Source of the DNA: Solen grandis
Lineage: Eukaryota; Mollusca; Bivalvia; Adapedonta; Solenidae
DNA length: 64,000 bases
Direction of reading: 5' to 3'
NCBI GenBank assembly: GCA_021229015.1
Contig: CM037795.1
Coordinates: 17,484,933 to 17,548,932 of the forward strand
The position numbers and the translations under genes are program-made. The notes under the pieces are model-generated. The model made no database searches, was not told where the DNA came from, and was given only the letters and a program-made list of their open reading frames with translations. This document shows, in pieces, positions 53,986 to 64,000 of the stretch; positions within the stretch are counted from its first letter, which is position 1; every line of letters starts with the position of its first letter.

Positions 53986-56165
53986 TAGATGAAATGTTGC
54001 TTGCTAATGCATTAGTAGGAACCTAGGAGGTGAAAGGAACATTTTTTGTCTCTCTGAAATTCAAGAGTAATGGTCTGTTTGGCACTACCAGCACAAGGCA
54101 CACATCTTTCTTCAGTCTTTATGTACATTTGACTGTAGGGGTCAGAATTGTAAGACCCCATTATATGTTGGGGTCATGGACACAAGGTCCATACAATAAG
54201 GTATGTTATACTAATATATTTAACCTTTTGTAATGGTTTTTTACTCTTTGATTTCTTGTAATCTGATTGCTTGCTAAATTGAGGTTTGATTTAATCTTTG
54301 TTGTAATATAAACCAGAGTTTAGCAATTGATTTGTATGATAATTGCAGCACAAGCTGAGGTATGGTTGTGACTGGAAATTTATAATTAATTACTAAAGAA
54401 TACTTGGAATAGTTTTTTCCTGAATAGTCAGATTAGCATATTAACATATTGCACTAAAGATAGGTTCTATGAATTGTCTGAAAGCATTTTTGCGCCAGTA
54501 TACTTTTTAATCCTTTTTTCTCGCTCAGTATTGATATAAACATTATCAGTTTAAAATTATACTAATATCATTATGTGAAATGATAAGTATGGTCCACTTT
54601 TTGGGGATTGATTACTTTTGTTACTAAAGATAGAAATGACTGAAATTGATCTGCATGTTCATGGTCACTGTTACTATAAATAGAAATGTATTCAGGATAA
54701 TTAGATGACTGAATTTGGTTTCCATGGCTATGGTCATTGTTACTACAAAAAGAAATTTACTAGGTTTGGTCTCCATAGGCAAGGTCACTTGCTTGTTAGC
54801 TCCTTGTTAGATTTTGTAAGACCAAATCTGAGTAAGAAAAGCCTTCAAGTAAAATTAATGAATATTGCTATATTGAAATCAACTGCAATTTATTCCCAAT
54901 GAAAGATAATTAATTTACAATGGTCAAATTTTACAACTGTGGTATATCTACTAAAGCCAAATCAAGTACTAAATGCAGAGAAAAAAAATAACATATTCGC
55001 GCCAATATAAAAAAGATGATACCAAAAATTGAAAACCAGAGGCAGAATTTCGATCAGACTTTTTTTGACAGGTTTTTCAATGAAAAATTCTGTCCTTTAA
55101 AATGATGATGTCTGGTCGAGCGTCTGCTCAGTTTTTGTTTTTTTTTGTTTTTGGTTTTTTCATCTGCTATAACTTTAATGTCCTTCATTGGATTGCCTCA
55201 ATATTTGGACTGTGGATAGTGGATAGACCTTTACATTATGTAGTGGACCTCTTGACCTCTGACCTACTTTTGATGACCCCCCCCCTTCGAAAAAAAAATC
55301 CCATCCATTATACCAGGTCATTTTTTTTGTTTATTTTATTCATGTAATTGATAGTTACAAAATATAATACTGATTTTCTAACATAAACATTAAATCCACC
55401 ATATTTTTTTTTTTTTTTCATTTTTTTAGCCTATTAGACCTTTGAATTAAAAAATGTTAACCTTTTAAAAAAATGAAAATTGATTATGGTTACAAGGTGA
55501 CCTGTATATCTGGAATATCAAGTTGTATTGATGTTGATGAGTATCGAGTTATATAGATGACTCGTGTATTGAGTTCTTGTGTATTGAGTTGCATAAATGA
55601 CTTGTGAATTGAGTGCCTAGAAGATAAGTTGCTGTACTGTTAATCTCACCATTGCTCTGTGTTAATTCATATTTATCACCATGTTGGACCGGACTAACAT
55701 GCAATTAATTCACCTTTATCACAGATAAGCCATTTCCCACAATTTTTGAACTACAAAATAAAGCTTAATCTGACTGAAGCAATTCTCAGAATGAGCAGGC
55801 TTTACATTGTTTTCTTTTTTTGAAGGCACTAATGAGTAAAGAATGGTCTAAAAATGATTTTGAAGTACCTGCAAGCTGTTCTGGCTCCATGATGGTTGTA
55901 TGGATTATTTACCTTGACTGCTATAGATGTTTAAAACTGTCAAGAAATAATCGGATTTCCCCAGAAATAAAGTTAGTGGAGGAGGTTGTATTAGGAATCC
56001 GCCCGTCTGACTTTCCATCCAGCAGTCTGTTGATCTGTTATTACTGCTTCTCCTGAACTGTTTGATGGATTTCAAGGGAACTTAATACACAGGCAGTACA
56101 TCATATGGAGAATGTTAAGTTTGTTCAGTTAAACAGAAATGAAAAAGGTATTTTTTCTTGGGGAA
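53986..56165. other. Intergenic, no gene seen
   Basis: AT-rich, many homopolymer T runs; short open frames look random in composition and none shows a domain. Confidence 0.5.
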
Positions 56166-56645
56166 CAGTTTTATGTTTTTTGTAAGGGTGAGCATATAGT
56201 TGCCACTTTGTCTGTCCGATGTCTGTTCGTCAGTCCATTAATCACACTTTTTGTCCTGAGCATAACTCAAAAAGTATAAAAGTTATAAACTTGCAACTTC
56301 ATAGGTGGATAGATCTCATGAAGGGAAGTGCAGTGCACAAGAACCGTACCTCTGCACATCATAGTTTTGGATTTATTGCCCTTTGTAAATTTCATACTTA
56401 ATTTTTGTCCTGAACATTACTCCTGCAAAATGAGACATATAAACTTGAAACTTGATAGGTGGATAGATCTCATGGAGGAGAAGTGCAGTGCGCAAAACCA
56501 TGGCTCTGCACGTCATATTTTTGGAGTTATTGCCCTTTGTTACATTTCATACTTAATTTACTTAAAAAGTATGAAAGCTATTAACTTGAAACTTCACAGA
56601 TGGATGGATCTCATGACTGATAAGTACAGTATAAAAGAACTGTGA
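56166..56645 (+). repeat. Family H1 internal array, about three units
   Basis: Units of roughly 155 bp (GAGCATAACTCAAAAAGTAT, AGATCTCATG, AAGTGCAGTGC) like those at 8369-9290. No clear 3' hairpin follows. Confidence 0.75.
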
Positions 56646-59600
56646 TATTAGGCTTGTATTTTGCAATATACATGTATTGTGATTATTTTGAATATTCTAA
56701 TACTGGTATAGGAAAATCATATTGCGATATTGTATTGTCAGCCATCAGACAGCAATAACCTGTCTACTTTGATATATCGCCTATCTCATTAAAAATCAAA
56801 AGCTAGATGGATTTAAATTGCAATATCATATTTTCAGCAAACATAACGCAATAACTGGTCTACCAGGATACATTGTGCTTATCCTGTAGGAAATCTTAGT
56901 TCGGGGAGCATAATTCGTTTCCAACGGCTTCTTGTTTTTTTGTGTGTGTTTTATCAAATGATTGCCAGAAGGTCATATGCTAATGTTGTTTTTACATTTA
57001 CTATAAATTTGGCACATATATCCTTACCATTGTTTTGATTCAGTTGATACTCTTGCTTGAACACAAAGGTTGATACTCTTGCATGAACACAAAGGTTTGA
57101 ATAGCTTTTGTTAACACCTTTTCGTTAAAGTCACTGTTAATTAAAATTTTGAGTGAGAGATTGTTACTTATGGGTATATCTGATTTTTGTTTAATTATCA
57201 TGCCTCTTGTATTTTCTTACTCTGAAAATATTATTTCATGTTTTATATATACTTAGTATCTATGATTTCCAATACTTTTATGTATATTTCTTTTTTGTTC
57301 TTTATCATTTTTTTTTTATTCAATAAAGAACAAATTGCTTGTTAGATTGTGTACTTTATGTTACCCACACTTCAAAACATGAAGTGGGGTGTATATTGGA
57401 ATCAAGGCTTTGGCATTTTCTGACCCATTTTACAAAAAAACAATATACATATCTTGAAATATCTTTGTGGAACAGCTATTAAACTTTGCCCACATTTGAA
57501 TGGCAGAAATATTCCTTCTCTAATGTTTAACCCATTTTTCCAATGGAGAAAAAGAGGGGAAAAGATCTGGGAAAAGATTTGTTTATTAATTTGGCAAAAG
57601 TCATCGGACGGGCAGCTATCAACTTTCTTTGTCTAGACAGTAATTATGTCATGCATCAAGATGTTTTAAAATGCAGTTGTTCATCATAAGACAGTGTACA
57701 GGGGAAATACTCAAAATCATAGCTCAAACTTTCACACTATGGGAATCAAAGTGGGTACCACCCGGCTTTGTAAAATTTCTCTTGTTTTATAGTAACAGCT
57801 CCTATTTTCGAATATGTTTTATAAGATTGAGACAAGGTAATGTAGCTGGGTATTAAGCTTGAAATTCCACTTTTTATATTATTGTATTTTGAATATGAAA
57901 CAGTTAAAATAATCATATTCCCACATTTAACCCAGCAGGAAAAGAACTATTCTGATGCTTTTTTTTGTATGTTTTATATTGCATTTTATTACTTGTAACG
58001 TTTGTGAAAGTTATAAAACATTTATACACTAGCAGCTCCTGCTTTAGAAATGATTATTTGGTTGCTCAAGATTTTCTGTATGTAAAATTAATGGCTTAAA
58101 CATATTTTTTTTTAAAGGCCTATTATTCTTTCAAAATGTATATTATCTGGACAGAAAAGCAAAACATATAAATAGCAATATTTTACTTGAGATCATTCAG
58201 TTGTTTACAAAAATATACCAAATTTGCATATGCTGCATATCATTGTAAATTTTCTGACGTTTTACTAAGACCTTCCGTATGTCTTCCAAAATGAATCATG
58301 AGTGCTAAAATTGATGACGTAGCAGATAAACAAATTGGGATTGGTTTTACAAATTCATATTATATCTGATTACTGACTGCCTTCAGGAATACCAGTACAC
58401 GCCATTGCAAAATGTAAACAAGGAGAGTATTTTGACATCCATACAAAATACTAAATTGTTTAATTTGATCAACTTTCTCATTTGTTGAACTGTTATTTTA
58501 CAGCAGATTTTAGTATTTGCACATCATGTACCATTTGTGTTAGTCTACAATAGGCCAATGTTATTTTATATTTTCTTTTTCATGACATTTGTATCATAAT
58601 GAAATATAATGGGACATTAATTATGAAAATACTTTTGTCTGTATACTATGATTTAACCTGTTCCATACATCTCATATTTTATAACTGTTTGGCATTCAGT
58701 CAATGAGGAAGCAGAGATACTAAGAAAAAAAGTAATATAGACCAGGTCCTGTGTTCTCCAAAATCCTTTAGTATGATCTAGGGCTCAAATTTGAGTATCA
58801 TGCTTAAATCCCTAGTGAAACTAATGGACATATAGTTTGGTTAAGAAAGTCATACATAAGTTCCATTTTTGAAAAGTAAAGTTGAATGTTTTATCTTATA
58901 AATATTTTAAGTTCTTTGAATCTTGCTCTTATATGGCTTGAAAATTATCATTTCTAGTCAAAAAAAATCATGATTGTATATGCAGTGGCCAAACTGTATC
59001 ATATGATTCATTATCCCCCCCCCCCTTACACACACGTGTTTTCCCATCTTTTTCTGTGTGTGAAAAGTATAAACCCTGATCAGCTTAGAAACATTCCCAG
59101 TTTGAATATGCTTGTTTTTCTTGTGTCTGCTAGAATTGTAATAATCAACAGCAGTTCAGTTTTCATGAGAGACTGGTCAGGTTTTATTTAGGTCATTTGA
59201 AAACTACATACCTCTCACATTGAGTGATTATTATTTCTGAAACATGACAAACATTGTACTAAGAAATAAACTTTTTGAGGAATTTAATAAATACCGAACT
59301 TTATACAAGGATTCATTATAAAAAAAATATTTTGTTGAAGTCTGTACATTTTTTCATGATCAGAAACGGGTGTCTGCACACCCATGTATTTTCTTTTATT
59401 TTAATGATATTACAGTGCTTTGATTTATAAAGTTAATAAAAATGTGTCAAGTTTTATTTATCTTGGTATTCCCTTTTATCCCCATTCACAAGTGGAAGTG
59501 ATTTTCTTGCCTATATTGAAAAAAGTATAAGAATGACTTTTACACACACACAATTTTTTTTTATTCAAGTGCACAAGTTCTTGCTTACTTAAGGTGAGCT

Positions 59601-60564
59601 ACTGAGATTATCCTGCGCCAAGCGTTGTCGATCTGTCAACAATCACGGGGATGATAGGTGAAACTTGTCATGCATCAACCTTTAAAAATGTTAAATGCAT
59701 TAGTCTGGTTGCCATAGCAACAAGAGGGTTGGAAGAAAATGTTGCTAAAGCAAAGTTTATCCATTTGAAAACAAGGGACCTAGAGAGTTGAGCTGGTACC
59801 CTTATAGATGACTGAGACAGGAACCAGTCTAGTTTACCACCCACAGCGTGTCATTTACCAGTGCATTCCAGCAAACATAGGTAGCAAGAACCTTTATAAA
59901 CAAGTGGTAAGCCTGCTTTGCACATGCTGGCTTACATAGCTAGCAAGAAACTGTAAAATAAAATGTCACCCAGCTTCGGTATGCAAATGAATACTGCCCT
60001 TTCTGGTCTTCTAGTAGTCAAATTTGTGATGTTACCATCAACATACAGTCTGTTCAGAGTGTACTGTGATCATCTTAACCTAGATTCAGGAGTCATCTTA
60101 AGATTGGCTAAACTTAAAGTAAAATTTACTTAAGGTAAAATTTGAAAAAAAAAAAAAAATTTAACTTTCATACAAACACAAATTATTTCCCAGATGAAGG
60201 AATTCTAGGCATTTTATACAAATTTAAGAATGAAAAAGTTCAGATATTACTGATTTTTTTTTTTTTTTTTTTTTTTTGCTAAGGTAATTAAAAAGAAAGA
60301 GTCAAGCTGATTTGTGAATATGGCTTCTGATTCCAAAACTGATTGATTTAATCCCCAACTGAAAGGAACATTTTTTGTAAGCATCTGAGTCACATATCTG
60401 TTGTGACGCTTTATTTGGGGTTTAAACCTATGCATGTACACATCATTTATCAAACGCAATGTCTCCATATTTATAACAACAAAATACAGGCTGACGTCAA
60501 TGGTTTGAACTGAAATCTGCTGACATCATGTAGAGCTGCATACTACTGGTTCTACTGATGCAAG
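56646..60564. other. Intergenic, no gene seen
   Basis: AT-rich with homopolymer runs. A fragment near 59592-59680 (AGGTGAGCTACTGAG) resembles the start of an H2 element. No coding exon is supported. Confidence 0.5.
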
Positions 60565-60745
60565 GAATACTGTGAAAATTAATTTTCATGGGACACTAAT
60601 TTTTGTCGATTTTATGAAGGGTTTTATCCAGGAATATTGATCCCCACAAAAACGAAGTCATGTTTCTTATATAGACCTCACATTTTCTAAAACATATATT
60701 CACGAATAAATGTATGCATGAAATTCTCCTAGGTACATAACGAAA
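60565..60745 (+). repeat. Dispersed repeat, copy 2
   Basis: Matches 29310-29505 (GGGACACTAATTTTTGTC, ATATTGATCCCCACA, TATATAGACCTCACATTTTC). Confidence 0.8.
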
Positions 60746-61014
60746 TTCTGTGTCAATAAATGAATGAACAGTTTGTTGTTTCCTCCGCAGTGTTAAAAAG
60801 TTATGAAATTACTCGGGTTAATATAGAGGCTAAGTTGTTATATTTTACTTTGAGGCCGTGTGAAACTCTTTTGAGAATGGAATACTTGCAATGTGACTAT
60901 ATTACTGTGACATCTCATTTATGTTTAGTAGAAGACTTTCTATTCAATTTTAATTTGCCTGGCACAAAGTACCAAGGTGAGTTTTTGGAACCAGTCCGGC
61001 GGCGTAAGTCAACA

Positions 61015-62548
61015 ATTAACTTAAAAATCTTCTCCTCTGAAACTGTTAATGAGAAAGTGATCAAAGTTTGCAAGGATGTTCCTAAGGTGATCCCCTATAA
61101 AATTGTTCAAATGGTTCCGGTTTGTTGCATAATTAAGTCACAGGAGCTAAAAATAGATTTTAAACGTAAAATCTTAAAAAAATCTTCTTCTCTGAAACCA
61201 CAAGGACTAGAGCTTAGATATTTAGTGTGTGGTTTTGTCTAGTAGACCTCTACCAAGTTCAAATCATGACCCTGGGGTCAAAATTGGCCCCACCCCAGGG
61301 TCACTTTATTTTACATGGACTTATATAGGAAAAACTAGAAAAATCTTCTTGTCAGAAACCACAAGGCCTGGAAGTTTGATATTTGGTATGTAACATGGCC
61401 TTGTAAACCTCTACCTAGTTTATTCAGATCATGGCCCTGGGGTCAAAATTGGCTCCGCCCCAGGGGTCACCTGATTTTACATAGGCTAATATAGGAAAAA
61501 AATAGGAAAATCTTCTCAGAAACCACAAGGCCTGGAACTTAGATATTTGGTGTGCAGCATTGTCTAGTAGATCACAACCAAGTTTGTTCAAATCATGGCC
61601 CAGGGATCATAATTGGCCCTGCCCCAGGGGTCACCTGATTTTACAAAGGCTAATATAGGAAAAAACTTGAAAAATCTTCTTCTCAGAAACCACTTGGCCT
61701 AGAGTTAAGATATTTTGTGTGCAGCATTGCCTAGTAGATCACTACCAAATTTGTTCAAATCATGGCCCTGGGGTCAAAATTTGTCCCGCCCCAGGGGTCA
61801 CCTGATTTTACATAGGCTAATATTGGAAAAAAATCCTTTTTTTTTTTTCAATTCCATGAAAAACTCTGGTTGCCACAGCAACCAGAAGGGAAAATCTTTC
61901 AAATGCTATTTCTCAGAAATATATAGACCTACAGATTTGATATTTGGTACATAGCATAGGCTCATGTTGCCTCAACATCAGTGCAAATTTGGGTCACAAT
62001 GGGCGACGCCCATGACCACACCCGGATTTTTATATAGAATTATATAGGAAATTCTTGAAAAAACTTCTCTTCCAAAACTAGTCCATTGATTTTCACCATA
62101 TTTAACTAAAATGATACTTATGTAAGCCTTAGGCTAATCCCTAATTTTTCTTGAATTTCATGAACTTTGGTTGCCATGGCAACCAGAAAGCATAACTTCA
62201 AAATGCGTTTTCACAGACCTACAGTTATGATATTTGGTAAATAGCATCAGCTTCTTGGTGCCTCAACACTATCAACAAATATGTGCATCAGGGTTTACAT
62301 GAGGACACTCCCGGGACCACACCCAGATTTTGTATGGAACTATATAAGGAAAACAAAAAAATCTTAACTTCTGAAACCATTGGTTGGATCATGAAGAACT
62401 TTTGTTATGCATAACTATAAAATGCTTTCTCTTAGAAACATACAGACCAACAACTTTGATATTTGGTATATAGTATCCTCTCATGGTTCCTGCCTTTCTA
62501 CAACAAACCAAATTCAGGTGAGTGATTTAGGGCCATCTTGTCTTTATT
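61015..62548 (+). mobile_element. Family H2 element, 5' end not clear
   Basis: Array units contain GATATTTGGTGTGCAGCAT and GCCCCAGGGGTCACCTGATT. The 3' end has CAGGTGAGTGATTTAGGGCC. The 5' hairpin start is not found, so the copy is truncated or diverged there. Confidence 0.75.
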
Positions 62549-62614
62549 ACACATACTGTCTGTAGATTTCAAAACATGACAAAAACATTAAAAGGCATAT
62601 AGTACCCTGTAACA

Positions 62615-63760
62615 AAAGGGCCATGTTGGCCCTGGATCGCTCACCTGGTATCATTAGACTATGTAAAATCAAGTGACCCCTTGGGTAGGGCCAATTTTGA
62701 CCCATGGGCCATACTTTGAAAAAATTTGGTAGAGGTCTACTAGCTCATGTTACATACCAAATATCTAACCTCCAGGCTTTGTGGTTTCTGAGAAGAAGAT
62801 TTTTCAAGTTTTTTCTATATTAGCCTTTGTTAAATCAAGTGACCCCTGGGGCAGGGCCAATTTTGACCCTTGGGCCATGATGTGAACAAACTTGGTAGAT
62901 GTAAACTAGGCCATGTTACATACCAAATATCAAAACTCCAGGCCTTGTGGTTTCTGACAGGAAGATTTTTCTATTGTTTTCCTAAATAAGCCTATGTAAA
63001 ATCAGGTGACCCCTGGAGTGGAGACAACTTTGACCTCAGGGTCATGATTTGAACAAACTTGGCAGTGATTTACTAGAAAATGCTGCACACCAAATATCTT
63101 AACTCCAGGCTTTGTGGTTTCTGAGAAGATTTTTCAATTTTGCATTAGGCTATCATATGTATCATTTTTGGTAAAATTTGAAGAAAATCCATCTGGTAGT
63201 TTCAGAAGAAAAGATTGTTGAAATTGTTGACGCGCAACACACGTTATGTCTTCTGGTTGTTATGGCAACCAAAGCTCCTCATGAAATTCAATAAAAATTA
63301 GGAATTAGCCTCAGGCTTACATAAGTATCATTTTAGTAATATTTGGTGAAAATCAATGGAGTGGTTTTGGAAGAGAAGATTTTTCAAGAATTCCCTATAT
63401 AGTTCTATACAAAAATCCAGGTGTGGTCCTTGGGCATGGCCCATTGTGACCCCAGGGGCACAAACTTTGCACTGATAATGAGACATGAGCTGATGCTATG
63501 TACCAAATATCAAATCATATCAAAGGTCTATACATTTCTGAGAAAAGGCATTTTAAAGATTTTATTTGTGAATTTTTCATGGATTACAAAAAAATTAGGA
63601 ATTTGCATAAGGCTATCATAAGTATCATTTTGGCAAAATTTGAAGAAAATCCATCTGGTAGTTTAAGAGAAGGCTGTTGAAATTGTTGACACAAGACGGA
63701 TGACAGACAATCAAATGATCACAAAAACTCACCCTAAGCATTGCTCAAGTGAGGTAATTA
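62615..63760 (-). mobile_element. Family H2 element, reverse copy
   Basis: On the minus strand it starts near 63760 with a TCACTTGAGCAATG hairpin and ends with CAGGTGAGCG and AGGGCCAACATGGCCCT at 62620. It lies tail to tail with the copy at 61015-62548, 66 bp apart. Confidence 0.82.
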
Positions 63761-63796
63761 TGTCTAAAAAAAGTTAATATCTAGTTGGGATGTTAA

Positions 63797-64000
63797 CCCT
63801 TTCCCTCATAGAGGACACCATGAAAAGACCTATGCCAACAGCATAAAACCAGATCAGCCTGTGAGTAACTCGCAGGCTGATCAGGTTTTATGCTGTTCGC
63901 TGCTCCTCAGTGGTCTGGAAATGAGGATTTTATAATTAAATTTGGTAAGGTTTAACTGTGGTTTTCTGCAGATCAGGCTTTATGTGGTACCTATTGAGTG
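63797..64000 (+). mobile_element. TTAA-flanked hairpin MITE, copy 10, cut by window end
   Basis: TTAA at 63793-63796 precedes a normal left terminus and hairpin; the right terminus lies beyond the window. Confidence 0.92.

Noticed and set aside
60760..61242. A 160-codon plus-strand open frame
   Set aside because: Its second half lies within the H2 array units, and the first half has no recognisable domain or splice support.

Overview
The window is animal nuclear DNA: AT-rich, with short exons bounded by GT/AG splice sites, long introns and dense interspersed repeats. The repeats (TTAA-flanked hairpin MITEs, tRNA-derived SINEs, and elements with internal tandem arrays and a 3' hairpin) and a neural-cadherin with a non-chordate classical cadherin domain suggest a mollusc, most likely a bivalve. 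The species assignment is inference; the gene calls rest on the translated sequence.

Region 1 (1-30179, + strand) holds 26 exons of a type III classical cadherin of the neural-cadherin (CadN) type. All 25 exon junctions keep reading frame and phase, giving about 1,919 residues: at least 14 extracellular cadherin repeats, then the membrane-proximal non-chordate classical cadherin region, a cysteine-rich segment, an EGF domain and the start of a laminin G domain. The reading stops inside the laminin G exon at a run of exactly 100 N (30180-30279). The 5' end of the gene lies before the window. The rest of laminin G, the membrane segment and the catenin-binding tail are not found.

Region 2 (30280-33290) has no host exon. 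It holds a roughly 40-bp repeat split by a 1,199-bp Tigger/pogo-like DNA transposon with TA duplication, terminal inverted repeats and a broken transposase start on the minus strand.

Region 3 (33291-45606, + strand) holds ten exons of a second gene, identified as the C-terminal half of a roquin (RC3H) protein from a conserved IPF..G..ISK.G.ISR segment and a C-terminal helical segment. Its RING, ROQ and CCCH zinc-finger exons are absent from the window. The first exon is very long (2,330 bp), rich in Gln, and contains thirteen 20-residue repeats of the YEDxxQSHWGQE type, interrupted by an in-frame TAA. One later intron holds about 31 copies of a 49-bp satellite; nearly every copy carries a splice-acceptor-like TTACAG directly followed by AATAAA.

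Region 4 (45607-64000) starts with the roquin 3' UTR. After that I find no convincing gene, only MITEs, SINEs, tandem repeats and an inverted pair of array-bearing repeats.

The main caution is structural. One gene loses its 3' half and the other its 5' half at the same 100-N gap. Either the gap hides a large amount of sequence or two unrelated loci have been joined there. The two genes should not be treated as neighbours, or as a fusion, without independent evidence.
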